From assembly GCF_001180245.1 (NCBI RefSeq), contig NZ_CVSV01000131.1, positions 186,001 to 250,000 of the forward strand: 64,000 bases of DNA. The letters run 5' to 3'. Made by a program: the position numbers and the translations under genes. The notes beneath the pieces are model-generated. The model was not told where the DNA came from. It ran no database searches and saw nothing but the letters and a program-made list of their open reading frames with translations. Below are positions 46,283 through 57,169 of the stretch, one piece after another. Source of the stretch: Prochlorococcus marinus. Lineage in GTDB: Bacteria > Cyanobacteriota > Cyanobacteriia > PCC-6307 > Cyanobiaceae. How positions within the stretch are numbered: position 1 is the stretch's first letter; each line of letters starts with the position of its first letter.

Positions 46283-47155
46283 ATGGAGCTCTGTTCTTTT
46301 TTAACTTTAGATAAATTCATTACAGATCCTTTAACTCATGACTTTATGAGAAAAGCACTTCTTATGAGTTCATTAGTTGCCGCTGTTTGTGGTTTACTAT
46401 CAAGTTATTTGACTCTTAAAGGATGGGCTTTAATGGGAGATGCAGTTTCACATTCAGTAATGCCTGGTGTTGTGGTTGCTTATGCACTAGGTCTTCCTTT
46501 CTCATTAGGGGCATTTATTTTCGGAGTTGGTTCTGTAGCCTTAATAGGGTTTATTAAGCAGAAATCTAGAGTTAAGGAAGATACTGTTATTGGGTTAGTA
46601 TTTACTGGATTTTTCGCTCTTGGAATCGTATTGGTTTCTAAGATTAAAAGTAATATTGATCTGCACTCTATTCTTTTTGGTAGTCCATTAGGAATATCAC
46701 TTTCAGATGTAAAACAAACCATATTTATTTCTTTATTGGTAGTTATCCTTTTATCAATTTTTAGAAAAGATTTAATGCTTTATTGTTTTGATCCAAGGCA
46801 TGCAAAAACAGTTGGGATTAACGTTTTTTTTCTTCATTATTTACTCCTCACATGTTTATCTTTGGCAGCTGTTGTGGGCTTGCAGTCTGTTGGAATTATT
46901 TTAGTAGTTGCAATGTTGATTACACCAGGGGCTACAGCATATTTACTTACGGATAAGTTTGATAATATGACAGTGATTTCAGTATTAAGTGCAATTATCT
47001 CAAGCTTAATAGGTATCTATGTTAGTTTTTGGTTTGATCTTGAAACAGGTGGATCAATTGTCTTAGCACAAACTTTTATATTTTTATTTGCCTTTTTATT
47101 CGCTCCAAGATACGGAATATTTAAGTTAAAGAAATTGTTTGCTGGGCATAAATGA
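46283..47155 (+). CDS. Metal ABC transporter permease
   Basis: This 290-residue protein has about eight to nine membrane helices and matches the ABC-3 family of manganese/zinc permeases. Conserved segments include LKGWALMGDAVSHSVMPGVV, ILFGSPLG, VGLQSVGIILVVAMLITPGATAYLLTD and the glycine-rich cytoplasmic coupling loop within these. It completes the three-gene operon and overlaps the DUF4336 gene by four bases (ATGA), so the latter is probably translated with it. Confidence 0.92.
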   Translation: MELCSFLTLDKFITDPLTHDFMRKALLMSSLVAAVCGLLSSYLTLKGWALMGDAVSHSVMPGVVVAYALGLPFSLGAFIFGVGSVALIGFIKQKSRVKEDTVIGLVFTGFFALGIVLVSKIKSNIDLHSILFGSPLGISLSDVKQTIFISLLVVILLSIFRKDLMLYCFDPRHAKTVGINVFFLHYLLLTCLSLAAVVGLQSVGIILVVAMLITPGATAYLLTDKFDNMTVISVLSAIISSLIGIYVSFWFDLETGGSIVLAQTFIFLFAFLFAPRYGIFKLKKLFAGHK

Positions 47156-48324
47156 TAGTGGTGGAAGATTCTTTAAATAAAAAATGGAATTGGTGGCCAT
47201 TATTCCCCTTATATCCTTATGGAAAAAAGAAAACAATTTTTAGGGAATTAATTCCTGATCAAATATGGTCCTTGGAACAAATACAGGGACTTTATTATGT
47301 TGCGGTTCCAATAAGAATGACGGTAATGAAAGTTGATGATGGATTGATGCTAATAAATCCACTGCCTCCGACAAAAGAACTAATAAATGAGTTAGAAAAA
47401 CTAATTGCGACTCACGGCAACGTAAAAACAATAATTCTACCGAGTGCCTCTGGACTAGAACATAAAATCGGACTGCCAGCTCTTTCAAGAATTTTTAAAG
47501 ATGCAGAAATTTGGCTTTGTCCTGGACAATGGAGTTTCCCCATAAATCTCCCACTAGATTTTTTAGGAATTCCATCAAAAAGATCAAAAATACTGTTTGA
47601 GGATGGTAATCCGCATTCAAACTCCTTTAAATGGTCTTCATTAGGTCCACTGAATTTAGGTCTTGGAAGATATCAGGAGATAAGCTTTTACCATTATCCT
47701 ACAAAAACTCTTCATGTAACAGATGCAATAGTTGGAATAGACTCAACACCACCTGAGATATTTAATTTTGATCCAACACCACTTCTTTTTCATGCTAGAG
47801 AGAGAGGCGATGAACCTTTGATTGACTCCATCGAACAAAGAAAAAAAGGATGGAAAAGGTTAGTCTTATTTTCTTCTTTTTTGAAACCAGGTAAATTAAA
47901 CATTCCACCTTTAAAAAAAATATTTAAGTATTCATTCAAAAAAGATCTTAGAAATTGGAGATCTCATTTCGGTATTTATCCCTTTTTATGGGATGAAGAT
48001 TGGGAATCCTCTCTTATTGAAATAATGGGTAAAGATACTCCTAAGATTCAAATTGCACCAGTTTTACAAAAATTAATTTTTCCGCGTTCAAAAGAAGTTT
48101 TACTTAAATGGTTAGAAAATATCAAGTCTTTTGAAGATATGGAATATTTGATTCCAGCTCATTTTACGGCCCCGATAAAATTTACAATAGAAGATTGTCA
48201 AAAATTAATTGATGAAATTAACTCCCAACAGTGGGACAAACTTCCTGAGGATAATAAATTTTTAATGGGTTTATATAAAAAGTTATTTGAACTAGGAATA
48301 ATTCCTGAAGAAGTAAATCTCTAA
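47152..48324 (+). CDS. DUF4336 protein
   Basis: This 390-residue protein matches the DUF4336 family of cyanobacteria and plants. Its middle part (about 50-220) has a metallo-beta-lactamase-like layout: MTVMKVDDGLMLINPLPPT, TIILPSASGLEHKIG, a WLCPGQW strand and LHVTDAIVGI, but the usual HxHxDH metal site is missing. Catalysis therefore seems unlikely by the standard mechanism. Translation is coupled to the metal permease by a four-base overlap, suggesting a role in metal handling or simply operon hitch-hiking. Its stop is three bases from the convergent DUF760 gene. Confidence 0.72.
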   Translation: MIVVEDSLNKKWNWWPLFPLYPYGKKKTIFRELIPDQIWSLEQIQGLYYVAVPIRMTVMKVDDGLMLINPLPPTKELINELEKLIATHGNVKTIILPSASGLEHKIGLPALSRIFKDAEIWLCPGQWSFPINLPLDFLGIPSKRSKILFEDGNPHSNSFKWSSLGPLNLGLGRYQEISFYHYPTKTLHVTDAIVGIDSTPPEIFNFDPTPLLFHARERGDEPLIDSIEQRKKGWKRLVLFSSFLKPGKLNIPPLKKIFKYSFKKDLRNWRSHFGIYPFLWDEDWESSLIEIMGKDTPKIQIAPVLQKLIFPRSKEVLLKWLENIKSFEDMEYLIPAHFTAPIKFTIEDCQKLIDEINSQQWDKLPEDNKFLMGLYKKLFELGIIPEEVNL

Positions 48325-48327
48325 AAA

Positions 48328-48663
48328 CTATTCTTCAATAGACATGTTTTCATCATTTTTAAGAGTTTGTTCCAGCTCTTTTCTTTGCTCCATTTGTCTT
48401 AAGAAATATCCTGTCATCATTGCAGAAGATAATAAATTAGCAATGTTGTCTTTTGAAGATGTTATTTTTACATCAAATTGATCTGAAGGAAGCATTCCAA
48501 GAAGACCTTGAACATTATGTCTAATAATTTCTTGAATATCTTCACTAGCTGATTTTGCTACTCTTTGCAAAACTTCTGGAGATTGTTTTTGTAAATATTG
48601 GATTAAATCATTTTCATCGTTTGGATCATTATTTTCAGTAGCAAGAAATTCTGGATTAAACAT
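48328..48663 (-). CDS. DUF760 protein
   Basis: This protein of about 111 residues matches the DUF760 family seen in cyanobacteria and plastids. The pattern MFNPEFL at the start, then LIQYLQKQSPEVLQRVAKSASEDIQEIIRHNVQGLLGMLPSDQFDVKIT (in pieces) and LLSSAMMTGYFLRQMEQR is typical: helices around a small core. The frame is open to an ATG at 48690, adding nine residues, but MFNPEF is the usual family start, so the ATG at 48663 is preferred. Function is not known; plant members are linked to light-regulated protein turnover. It lies 45 bases after lepB. Confidence 0.75.
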   Translation of the reverse strand: MFNPEFLATENNDPNDENDLIQYLQKQSPEVLQRVAKSASEDIQEIIRHNVQGLLGMLPSDQFDVKITSSKDNIANLLSSAMMTGYFLRQMEQRKELEQTLKNDENMSIEE

Positions 48664-48708
48664 TTCTACAACTTCAAGATATACAAACACTACAACATCA
48701 CGTACCCA

Positions 48709-49293
48709 TTAATCTAAATTATTAAGGGCAGGGAACCGAATAGGTCCAATTTTATTGAACGGCCAATATCTAAAAATAGCTTTACCAATAACCTTTTCAT
48801 AGGGTAAAAATCCCCAAATATGTGAGTCCATACTGTTATTTCTATTATCTCCCATCACCCATAATGATTCTTCTGGGACAATAAAAGGCCCCATTGAATA
48901 ATTAATATTTTTGTCAAAAACGTAATTGTTTTGAGCGATATCATTTAAGTAAAGGTTACCATCTCTTACTTCTACCTTGTCTCCAGGTATTCCAATTACT
49001 CTTTTTATTAGTGCAGTATCTGCTTCATAACCAGCATTAATTAATTGTTCCGGAACGTTAAAAACAACTATTTTATTTTTTAATTTTGAAAGATTTGATT
49101 TAGATGTGATTTTGGGGGTTAGTTTCTCAACAAGAATTTTATCTTGTATTTGAAGAGTTGGAAGCATTGAACCAGATGGGATCCATCTTGGCTCTATAAC
49201 CTGCCATCGTATAATTAAAGCTATAGATATCCAGATTAAAAGATTTTTTAAATCCTTTATTATTGAATTTCTTTTTTCTTGAGTTGTAGACAT
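48709..49293 (-). CDS. lepB: Signal peptidase I
   Basis: LepB removes signal peptides from exported proteins at the periplasmic or lumenal face. The 194-residue protein has one N-terminal membrane helix (about 15-33), the catalytic serine S42 in IPSGSMLPTL and the lysine K97 in DTALIKRVIGIPGDKVE, with GDNRNNSMDSHIWGFLP further on. This is the short form typical of cyanobacteria and plastids. It is divergent from menD with 50 bases between them. Confidence 0.95.
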   Translation of the reverse strand: MSTTQEKRNSIIKDLKNLLIWISIALIIRWQVIEPRWIPSGSMLPTLQIQDKILVEKLTPKITSKSNLSKLKNKIVVFNVPEQLINAGYEADTALIKRVIGIPGDKVEVRDGNLYLNDIAQNNYVFDKNINYSMGPFIVPEESLWVMGDNRNNSMDSHIWGFLPYEKVIGKAIFRYWPFNKIGPIRFPALNNLD

Positions 49294-49343
49294 GATTTAT
49301 TTAATTCAGTTATAAGGAAAATCCCAAAGCATTTATATAAATT

Positions 49344-51107
49344 ATGACATCATCTATTGAATGCAAAAATTTTCTTAGAAGTTTACAACTTTTGAATCTT
49401 CTTATAAAAATAGGAGTTCAAAATTTAATAATATGTCCTGGAAGTAGATCCGCACCTTTAGCAATAGCTGCTGGAGAATTAAATAAATTAGGACTGGTAA
49501 ATATTTTTAATTCAATAGATGAGAGATCTGCGGGATTCCACTCTCTTGGGATTTCTGCTGCATCAGGTAATCTTTCTTTAGTTATAACGACTTCTGGGAC
49601 TGCTGTAAGTAACTTATTGCCAGCAGCAGTTGAGGCAGACAGATCTTGTAAAAGTATTATATTTCTTACTGCAGATAGACCCTTAAGATTAAAAGATTGT
49701 GGCGCTAATCAAACAGTAAATCAAGAAGATTTTTTGAGTTCAGTCTGCAGAAGAGTTTTAAGTACAAATCTAAATGGACTTCATGAAACACAAGAAAATG
49801 AAATCTTGAATTTAGTTCGAACTATTGAGAAACAAATATTCACCTTCCCTGGCCCTATTCATTTAAATATTCCTATAGATAAGCCTTTAGGTATTTCATT
49901 TTTAAATAAAAAAAATGTTTTAGAGGTTTTTGAGAGAATTTATTTAAAGAAAAAATATATATTTCAGGAAGTTGAAATAAAGTCTGATAAAAACAAATTC
50001 CTTGAAATTTCAGAAAATTTAAATTTAGATGAATCCGGCATTATTTTGGTAGGTCCCTATCAAGGTTCCATAAACGATTTAACTTCTTTCAATAAGTCTT
50101 TAGAACGATTACAAGAGATTACTGGTTGGCCAGTATTTGCTGATCCTGTTTCAGGTGTTTATTCTAGTTTGAGAGGACTAGTCGTGAATTGGGAATTAGT
50201 CTTAAGAAAAAATAAAAACTCAATAAATTGTGATCAACTTTTGAGGCTTGGCCCTATGTCATCCTCAATTGATTTGGAGAAGTTCTTGACAAACTTCAAA
50301 GGGATACAAATTCTAATAAAAGAAAAAAACTATAGAAAATTGGACCCTATAAAAAAATCATTGGAATATGATTTTGGGCTATCAAATTTCACTACTCAAT
50401 TGTTAGAAGAATTATCAATCAACGAAAAGAACAAAAAGTCTCTTACTCCGATGGCTTTAAATCTAATAGAGGAAGGCGAGCAGATTAAAGAAATTTTAAA
50501 AGAGAAAATTAATCAAGATAATCAAATTACTGAGTATATGCTTGCAAATCTTGTTCCAAAACTTTGGCCAACTGAAAATCCTATAATGCTCTCCGCGAGT
50601 AGTCCGATTAGAGATTGGCTCACATTTTCAGAGAATGGTACTTTAACAAGAAATTGTTTCAGCTTTAGGGGCGCTTCTGGCATAGACGGTACTTTATCTC
50701 TTGCATTAGGTATTTCTAGAATTAAAAATCCTCTACTTCTTGTGACTGGAGATTTGGCTTTTATTCATGATATAAACGGTTGGCTGATTGAAAATTCAAT
50801 CGACATGAATTTAACAATTCTTCTAATAAATAATAATGGCGGAAATATATTTAATCGTATTTATAAGAAAAATTTAAAAGAAGATGAATTAAAAAAACTA
50901 TTTCTTATGCCAAAAGAAATAAACTGGCCAAAACTCGCAGAGGGTTATCAAGTAATCTTTAAAAGTGTGGCAAATTTTAAAAAATTACGAGAGGCATTAG
51001 ATTGGAGCATTTCTAGCCAGAAATCTGTAATAATTAAAGTTGATGTTGATCCAGAAAATGAAATTTGTGAAAAAAATGCCTTGCTAGAAAAAATAATTGG
51101 CAGTTAA
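49344..51107 (+). CDS. menD: SEPHCHC synthase (MenD), phylloquinone pathway
   Basis: MenD is a thiamine-diphosphate enzyme that adds succinyl semialdehyde to isochorismate, an early step to phylloquinone, the photosystem I cofactor. The 587-residue protein has the N-terminal [13 protein letters not shown], the catalytic glutamate E60 in [13 protein letters not shown] and the thiamine diphosphate/magnesium motif at about 472-505 ([12 protein letters not shown] ending in INNNGGNIF). Length is typical. menB follows after about 35 bases, a likely two-gene unit; menC, menE and menF are not in this window. Confidence 0.95.
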   Translation: MTSSIECKNFLRSLQLLNLLIKIGVQNLIICPGSRSAPLAIAAGELNKLGLVNIFNSIDERSAGFHSLGISAASGNLSLVITTSGTAVSNLLPAAVEADRSCKSIIFLTADRPLRLKDCGANQTVNQEDFLSSVCRRVLSTNLNGLHETQENEILNLVRTIEKQIFTFPGPIHLNIPIDKPLGISFLNKKNVLEVFERIYLKKKYIFQEVEIKSDKNKFLEISENLNLDESGIILVGPYQGSINDLTSFNKSLERLQEITGWPVFADPVSGVYSSLRGLVVNWELVLRKNKNSINCDQLLRLGPMSSSIDLEKFLTNFKGIQILIKEKNYRKLDPIKKSLEYDFGLSNFTTQLLEELSINEKNKKSLTPMALNLIEEGEQIKEILKEKINQDNQITEYMLANLVPKLWPTENPIMLSASSPIRDWLTFSENGTLTRNCFSFRGASGIDGTLSLALGISRIKNPLLLVTGDLAFIHDINGWLIENSIDMNLTILLINNNGGNIFNRIYKKNLKEDELKKLFLMPKEINWPKLAEGYQVIFKSVANFKKLREALDWSISSQKSVIIKVDVDPENEICEKNALLEKIIGS

Positions 51108-51142
51108 ATTTATCATTTTCTATCTATGAATAATTAGGTTTC

Positions 51143-52000
51143 ATGAAAGTATTACCTGGAAAAACAACTTTAAATTGGTCAGAATGCAAATCTTATGAGG
51201 ATATATTGTTTCACAAATCAGATGAGGGAATCGCGAGAATTGCAATTAATCGGCCTGAAAAAAGAAATGCATTTAGGCCACAAACTGTAGATGAACTCAT
51301 TGACGCATTTGATATCGTAAGAAATGATGAAACTATTGGCGTAGTTCTCTTTACAGGTGCGGGACCTGACAAGAAAGGCATTTATTCTTTTTGCTCTGGA
51401 GGTGATCAGAGTGTAAGGGGTAAAAATGGATATAAAAATGATGAAGGGAAGCAGAGATTAAATGTACTTGAACTTCAAAGATTAATAAGAAGTTTGCCTA
51501 AAGTGGTAATTGCTTTAGTTCCTGGTTTCGCAATTGGAGGAGGGCAGGTACTTCATCTAATTTGTGATCTCAGTATCGCCTCTGAAAATGCAATATTTGG
51601 TCAAACAGGTCCAAGAGTTGGTAGTTTTGATGCGGGTTTTGGATCTAGTTATTTAGCAAGACTTGTTGGTCAAAGAAAAGCAAAAGAAATTTGGTTTTTG
51701 TGTAGAAAATATAATTCCAAGGAAGCTCTGAAGATGGGCTTGATAAATGCAATTACAAAGATTGAAGAATTAGAAGCTGAGGGTGTAATCTGGGCAAGAG
51801 AGATTTTACGAAATAGTCCAACTGCTATTCGTATTCTTAAAGCTTCATTCAATGCAGAGAATGATGGGATTGCAGGTATTCAAGAATTATCTGGATACAC
51901 AACTCAATTATTCTATTCGACTGAAGAAGCTCAAGAAGGTAGAGATGCCTTTCTTGAAAAGCGTCCACCAGACTTTTCTGACTATAAGTGGACACCCTAG
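51143..52000 (+). CDS. menB: 1,4-dihydroxy-2-naphthoyl-CoA synthase
   Basis: MenB closes the naphthoquinone ring from o-succinylbenzoyl-CoA. The 285-residue crotonase-fold protein has [28 protein letters not shown], which forms the oxyanion hole, [25 protein letters not shown] with the active-site region, and the C-terminal [14 protein letters not shown] that reaches into a neighbouring subunit. These are hallmarks of MenB rather than a general enoyl-CoA hydratase. It follows menD, and glgA starts 36 bases later. Confidence 0.97.
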   Translation: MKVLPGKTTLNWSECKSYEDILFHKSDEGIARIAINRPEKRNAFRPQTVDELIDAFDIVRNDETIGVVLFTGAGPDKKGIYSFCSGGDQSVRGKNGYKNDEGKQRLNVLELQRLIRSLPKVVIALVPGFAIGGGQVLHLICDLSIASENAIFGQTGPRVGSFDAGFGSSYLARLVGQRKAKEIWFLCRKYNSKEALKMGLINAITKIEELEAEGVIWAREILRNSPTAIRILKASFNAENDGIAGIQELSGYTTQLFYSTEEAQEGRDAFLEKRPPDFSDYKWTP

Positions 52001-52036
52001 TTTATTTTTCAAAAGAACTTTTTTAAATAATTATCA

Positions 52037-53494
52037 ATGAGAATTCTTCTTGCCGCTGCTGAATGTGCTCCAATGATCAAAGTTGGAGGTATGGGAGATG
52101 TGGTTGGTTCGTTGCCTCCATCTTTGATAAAACTTGGTCACGATGTAAGGGTAATAATTCCAGGGTATGGAAAATTGTGGAGTCTTTTAGAGGTGTCGAA
52201 TGAACCAGTCTTTAGAGCAAATACAATGGGCACTGATTTTGCCGTATATGAAGCAAAACATCCTATTCATAATTATGTGATTTACCTTGTGGGTCATCCA
52301 ACATTTGACTCTGACCAAATATATGGAGGCGAAAATGAGGACTGGCGCTTTACATTTTTTGCTAGTGCCACTGCAGAATTTTCCTGGAATTGTTGGAAGC
52401 CTCAAGTTCTCCATTGCCATGATTGGCATACTGGAATGATTCCTGTCTGGATGCATCAGGATCCCGAAATTAGTACTGTCTTCACAATTCATAATTTAAA
52501 ATACCAAGGCCCTTGGAGGTGGAAACTTGAAAAAATGACTTGGTGTCCTTGGTATATGCATGGAGACCACACGATGGCTGCGGCAATGTTGTATGCAGAT
52601 AGGGTCAATGCTGTTTCTCCGACTTATGCAGATGAGATTAAAACCCATGAATACGGTGAGAGTCTAGAAGGATTACTTAATTACATTTCAGGTAAATTAA
52701 GGGGAATTCTTAATGGCATAGATCTTGATGAATGGAATCCAGCCAAAGATCCAGTTTTACCTGCACAATTCAGTATTAAGAATTTAGAAAATAGGCTAGA
52801 AAATAAAAAAATTCTGCAGAGAGAAATGGGTCTTGAAGTTAATCCTAAAAAATATCTTTTAGGTATGGTCAGTAGGTTAGTTGATCAGAAAGGGGTTGAC
52901 TTACTTTTACAAGTTTCAAGAAGACTATTAGCCTATACAGATTCTCAAATTGCTGTTTTAGGGACTGGAGATAGATATTTAGAGTCTGGGTTATGGCAAC
53001 TGGCATTAGATTACCCTGGAAGATTCTCAGTATTTCTTACCTATGATGATTCTTTATCAAGGCTTATCTACGGTGGCTCTGATGCATTTTTAATGCCAAG
53101 TAGATTTGAACCTTGTGGGATTAGTCAACTCCTTGCTATGAGATATGGCTCTATCCCTATAGTGAGGCGAGTTGGAGGTTTAGTTGATACAGTTTTACCT
53201 CATGACCCAGAAAATAATAGTGGTACGGGATTTTGCTTTGATCGCTTTGAACCTATAGATTTTTATACTTCTTTAGTAAGATCCTGGGAAGCCTTTAGGC
53301 ATAAAGATAGTTGGGAATTACTGCAAAAAAGAGCCATGAGCCAAGAGTTTAGTTGGCAAAGATCAGCTCTTGAATACGAAGTTATGTATAAGGATGTTTG
53401 CGGAATAAAAGAACCATCGCCAGATGTTGCTGAAGTTGAAAAATTTTCTTACGGACAATCAGCTGATCCATCTTTAAAAAAAAGTATGACTTAA
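52037..53494 (+). CDS. glgA: Glycogen synthase
   Basis: GlgA extends alpha-1,4-glucan from ADP-glucose. The 485-residue GT5/GT-B enzyme has the N-terminal ADP-glucose loop KVGGMGDV at 15-22 (the KxGGL-type motif, with methionine here), the HDWHTG segment and the C-terminal catalytic region [17 protein letters not shown]. All expected parts are present. It lies 36 bases after menB and seven bases before murF. The branching enzyme glgB is elsewhere (22.5 kb). Confidence 0.97.
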   Translation: MRILLAAAECAPMIKVGGMGDVVGSLPPSLIKLGHDVRVIIPGYGKLWSLLEVSNEPVFRANTMGTDFAVYEAKHPIHNYVIYLVGHPTFDSDQIYGGENEDWRFTFFASATAEFSWNCWKPQVLHCHDWHTGMIPVWMHQDPEISTVFTIHNLKYQGPWRWKLEKMTWCPWYMHGDHTMAAAMLYADRVNAVSPTYADEIKTHEYGESLEGLLNYISGKLRGILNGIDLDEWNPAKDPVLPAQFSIKNLENRLENKKILQREMGLEVNPKKYLLGMVSRLVDQKGVDLLLQVSRRLLAYTDSQIAVLGTGDRYLESGLWQLALDYPGRFSVFLTYDDSLSRLIYGGSDAFLMPSRFEPCGISQLLAMRYGSIPIVRRVGGLVDTVLPHDPENNSGTGFCFDRFEPIDFYTSLVRSWEAFRHKDSWELLQKRAMSQEFSWQRSALEYEVMYKDVCGIKEPSPDVAEVEKFSYGQSADPSLKKSMT

Positions 53495-53501
53495 TTTTTT
53501 A

Positions 53502-54875
53502 ATGGAATTCTCTTTATCAGAATTAAATGATGTTTTGGGAGATATTAGAAATCTTAGAGAGGGGGAAAGAGATTTTTTGAATTTTAAAAATATAAGTATT
53601 GATAGTAGAACTCTATTAAAAAATGATCTTTTTATAGCTATCAAGGGTAAAAATTTTGACGGACATAGTTTTCTTCCAGAGGTTTTAAATAAAGGAGTTA
53701 AATCTGTTGTAATTAAAAAAGGGATGCAGAGATTACTGCCTAGTAATTTTCCTTATTGGGTTGTAAATGATACAACAGAGGCTTTTCAAAAATTAGCATT
53801 GCTAAAAAGAAAAAAATTAAATATCCCTATTGTTGCAATAACTGGCTCAGTGGGTAAAACCACAACAAAAGAAATGATTGGTGGAGTTTTAAATAAACTT
53901 GGAAGAATTAAATTATCTCATGCAAATTTCAATAATGAGATTGGTGTTGGTCTTACTATTCTTGCTACAGATATAGAAGATAAAGTTTTAGTTCTTGAGA
54001 TGGGGATGAGAGGTCTTGGACAGATCGAGAATTTATCTAAATATAGTGAACCCGATATTGCAATTATTACTAACATTGGGACAGCTCATATTGGATTGTT
54101 GGGCTCAAAAAAAAATATTACTCATGCAAAGTGTGAAATTAGCAAGTTCTTAAATCCAAAGGGAGTTGTAATAATTCCAGCAGATGATCCATTCCTAGAA
54201 AAAACTTTAAAAGGATTTTGGAAAGGTAGAGTGATAAAAGTAAAACTATTAAATATAGAAAATCAAAAGGATAGTTTTAAGAAAGATGATAATTTGCGAG
54301 GATTTTATAATCCTTCGAGTAAAACAATTTTAATTGAAGAAAATACCTTTGAAATTTCATTTGAGGGATTTCACAATGCTTCGAATTTCTTATTTGCTTA
54401 TGCAGTTGCTAAAGAGCTAGGCATTGATTTTGCAAGTTTTAATAAATTTGATTTTGTAAGTTTAGGTGGAAGAAATAAAATTCTTAAATCAGTAAAAACA
54501 ACAATATATGATGAATCATATAATGCTTCGCCGGAGTCAGTAAAAGCATGTATTAAAAACCTACTTGAAAAACCGAGAAATAAATTTTTCATATTTGGAA
54601 GTATGCAAGAATTGGGAAAAGAATCTGAAAAGTATCACAAAGAAATATTCAACTTAATAAATAATTCCGATATAGAAAAGTGTTTATTTATTTGCGATAA
54701 AGAAAATGAAAAAATTTACTCCAATTATCTAAAAGACAAGAATAAATTCTTAGTTTTAAATAATATTAAAGAAGTACCTCAAGAGATAAACAAATCTACA
54801 AAAAAAGGTGATTCTATTCTTATAAAAGGGAGCAGATGTTGGCAACTTGAAAAAATTATTGAATTAATTAACTAA
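53502..54875 (+). CDS. murF: UDP-MurNAc-tripeptide D-Ala-D-Ala ligase
   Basis: MurF joins D-Ala-D-Ala to the UDP-MurNAc tripeptide, the last cytosolic ligation in peptidoglycan synthesis. The 457-residue Mur ligase has the N-terminal substrate domain with [16 protein letters not shown], the ATP loop [12 protein letters not shown] at 113-124, the [10 protein letters not shown] segment typical of MurF and a C-terminal domain with [16 protein letters not shown]. It starts seven bases after glgA, and its last 12 bases overlap the end of the convergent glmU gene. Confidence 0.96.
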   Translation: MEFSLSELNDVLGDIRNLREGERDFLNFKNISIDSRTLLKNDLFIAIKGKNFDGHSFLPEVLNKGVKSVVIKKGMQRLLPSNFPYWVVNDTTEAFQKLALLKRKKLNIPIVAITGSVGKTTTKEMIGGVLNKLGRIKLSHANFNNEIGVGLTILATDIEDKVLVLEMGMRGLGQIENLSKYSEPDIAIITNIGTAHIGLLGSKKNITHAKCEISKFLNPKGVVIIPADDPFLEKTLKGFWKGRVIKVKLLNIENQKDSFKKDDNLRGFYNPSSKTILIEENTFEISFEGFHNASNFLFAYAVAKELGIDFASFNKFDFVSLGGRNKILKSVKTTIYDESYNASPESVKACIKNLLEKPRNKFFIFGSMQELGKESEKYHKEIFNLINNSDIEKCLFICDKENEKIYSNYLKDKNKFLVLNNIKEVPQEINKSTKKGDSILIKGSRCWQLEKIIELIN

Positions 54876-56225
54876 ATCAGGATTTCTTTTTTTCCAATTC
54901 TCTATATTTACTTGCTTAGTTCTTGAGATCGCTAATGAATTATCTTTAGAGTCTTTTGTGATCACTGAACCAGCACCTGTTGTTACTGATTCTCCTAGAT
55001 TTATTGGTGCTACAAAAACTGTGTTTGCTCCAATACTGGAATTTTTGCCAATTTTTGTTTGATGTTTTTTCTGTCCATCAAAATTTGCAGTAATAGTGCC
55101 TGCTCCAATATTTGTAGAGCTTCCAATAATAGAATCACCAATATAACTAAGATGGTTTACTTTAGATTCTTCCTCTAGTTGACTATTTTTGATCTCAACA
55201 AAATTACCTATTTTGCTATGGGAAGATATTTTGGAATTAGGTCTTATATGACTATAAGGTCCAATTTTTATATTATCCATTATCTGAGAATCATAAACAG
55301 TAGAGTTTAAAACTTCACAATTTAATCCCACATTAGAATTCTCAATAAAAGTATTTGGACCGATAATGCAATGACTATTTATTTTCGTATTTCCTCTAAT
55401 GTGAGTATTAGCGTCTATGATTACATCCTTACCAATTTCAGCTTCTTCACTAATTGAACAACTTGCTTTATTTATAAAAGTTACACCATTAAGCATATGT
55501 TTTTCTTTAATTGAATTCTGAATACATTCCTCGCACTCTGACAGTTGAATTCTGTTATTGATTCCTTGAAGCTCACCATTATCCTCTACCTCGAGACTTG
55601 AGGAATTTTTTAGCAGAGATATTGTATCTGTTAAGTAAATCTCATTTTGATTATTATTACTTTGTAAGTTATTAATAATTTCTGATAAGTTACCCCAGTT
55701 AAAACAGTAAACACCTGCATTGATTAATGGATTTTCTCTTTCTAAATCATTGCAATCTTTTTCTTCAACAATTCTCTCTATAAAACTCCCCTTCAAAAAA
55801 ACTCTGCCATATCCATGTGGATTTGTTTTCTTTGTAGTAATTAAAGAAACATCAGCATTTTTTGAATCGTGTAAACATAGAAGTCTTTTAAGAGTACTAG
55901 GCCTAATGAGTGGCACATCGCCGTTTAGTACCAAAAGTTTTCCTTCATGTTTTTTTACTTCTTTACAAAGTACCTGGATAGCATGACCGGTTCCTGATTG
56001 AGGTTCTTGAACAACAACATGGATTCTTTTATCGTTTGGGATTGACTTTTGCACTTCTTTTGATTTGTGTCCAGTAATTACGAAAATCTTATCGGGCTTT
56101 AATTCGACACATGAGTCAATTACTCTTTGTAGAAGACTTTTGCCAGAAATTTTATGTAAAACTTTTGGCAATGAGCTTTCCATCCTAGTGCCCTTACCTG
56201 CCGCTAATATCGCAACACTTAACAT
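54864..56225 (-). CDS. glmU: Bifunctional GlcNAc-1-P uridyltransferase / GlcN-1-P acetyltransferase
   Basis: GlmU makes UDP-N-acetylglucosamine for peptidoglycan and other envelope sugars. In 453 residues it has an N-terminal uridyltransferase domain with [18 protein letters not shown] at 7-24 and the NGDVPLI metal site, then a left-handed beta-helix (about 255-440) of hexapeptide repeats such as IGPNTF and IGNFVEI, with YIGDS and [12 protein letters not shown] of the acetyltransferase site. Both active sites look intact. The mnmC-type gene precedes it after 25 bases. Its end overlaps murF by 12 bases on the opposite strand. Confidence 0.97.
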   Translation of the reverse strand: MLSVAILAAGKGTRMESSLPKVLHKISGKSLLQRVIDSCVELKPDKIFVITGHKSKEVQKSIPNDKRIHVVVQEPQSGTGHAIQVLCKEVKKHEGKLLVLNGDVPLIRPSTLKRLLCLHDSKNADVSLITTKKTNPHGYGRVFLKGSFIERIVEEKDCNDLERENPLINAGVYCFNWGNLSEIINNLQSNNNQNEIYLTDTISLLKNSSSLEVEDNGELQGINNRIQLSECEECIQNSIKEKHMLNGVTFINKASCSISEEAEIGKDVIIDANTHIRGNTKINSHCIIGPNTFIENSNVGLNCEVLNSTVYDSQIMDNIKIGPYSHIRPNSKISSHSKIGNFVEIKNSQLEEESKVNHLSYIGDSIIGSSTNIGAGTITANFDGQKKHQTKIGKNSSIGANTVFVAPINLGESVTTGAGSVITKDSKDNSLAISRTKQVNIENWKKRNPDLVN

Positions 56226-56250
56226 GTTTATTTGAAATCCTAATTCAAAT

Positions 56251-57156
56251 CTAACTCTTAAAGGATAACTTCGTCATTCCCCACTTCTCTCTCCATTTAT
56301 TTGTTGATAATAGATTTGAGAATAATTGCTCATCTAGTCTTCTCCTGATTATATCGTCTTTACTTGAGTTCAAATCTAGATCTCTATATGGAATACTAGC
56401 TTTAGTTAAGAGATGTTCTTCTTCCATTAAAGATAACTTTTCAAAATTGAAATTAGGTTTCAATTTATCCTTATCAAATTTTGATATTGCGACAGTTCCC
56501 TGACTCCAAAAAGGTCTGTTTTTAAAACTTGGCTTAATAGTAAAAATTTCTAATCCAAAATTTCTTAGAGTTTTTCTTACTGCCGCTGATGAAGAATAAG
56601 TTATTAAATAACCATAAGGATTGAGATTTTCTGTTACTTTGGATAAAAATTCAATCGTCCATACTTGTGGGCATTTTTGAGGAGAAAAACCATCTAAATA
56701 AATCAGATCGAATTTAATAGAGGAAGGAATAATGTTGATTTTTTTTCTAGCATCACCCCACAAAATATTGCATTTAAAAAATTGATCCTCAAAGTAATCT
56801 TTTCGATAAAGTGATTCAAATATTTTTTTGACTTTTGGATCCCATAATTTAAGGAAAGATTCATTTCTAAGCGAATATTCAAGAGGCTTTTTATCAAGCT
56901 CCAATGCATACAAATTTAAATATGATTTTTGTTTAATTAATTCATCTAATAAAGAAGCGGAATTGTATCCTAAACCAAAACATATATCCAAAACACTTAG
57001 AGATTTGCCCTTAAATCTTTGCAAATTAGAAGTAGCTGTAAACTTTGACTTTGTTTCCTCCAATGCACCCAATAAACTATGGAAGTTCTCTTGAAAAAAC
57101 ACACTTCTTAAAGAGTATGTACCATCTTTAGTTAAAATTTCTATTAATTCAGACAA
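56251..57156 (-). CDS. MnmC-type SAM-dependent methyltransferase (DUF752), stand-alone
   Basis: This 301-residue protein has a Rossmann-type SAM-binding motif [16 protein letters not shown] at 55-70 and the DUF752 signature [17 protein letters not shown] near residues 150-166. In Enterobacteria the same domain is fused to an FAD-dependent oxidase as MnmC, which matures the wobble uridine mnm5s2U of tRNA. Here only the methyltransferase half exists, as in many other bacteria. A tRNA-modification role is likely by family, though the exact substrate is not certain. It is 13 bases after aroA. Confidence 0.82.
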   Translation of the reverse strand: MSELIEILTKDGTYSLRSVFFQENFHSLLGALEETKSKFTATSNLQRFKGKSLSVLDICFGLGYNSASLLDELIKQKSYLNLYALELDKKPLEYSLRNESFLKLWDPKVKKIFESLYRKDYFEDQFFKCNILWGDARKKINIIPSSIKFDLIYLDGFSPQKCPQVWTIEFLSKVTENLNPYGYLITYSSSAAVRKTLRNFGLEIFTIKPSFKNRPFWSQGTVAISKFDKDKLKPNFNFEKLSLMEEEHLLTKASIPYRDLDLNSSKDDIIRRRLDEQLFSNLLSTNKWREKWGMTKLSFKS

Positions 57157-57169
57157 AAACTTTTTTAGG

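Noticed and set aside
52187-52492. 101-codon minus-strand frame inside glgA
   Set aside because: It is antisense to conserved glycogen synthase sequence and has no start context or motif.
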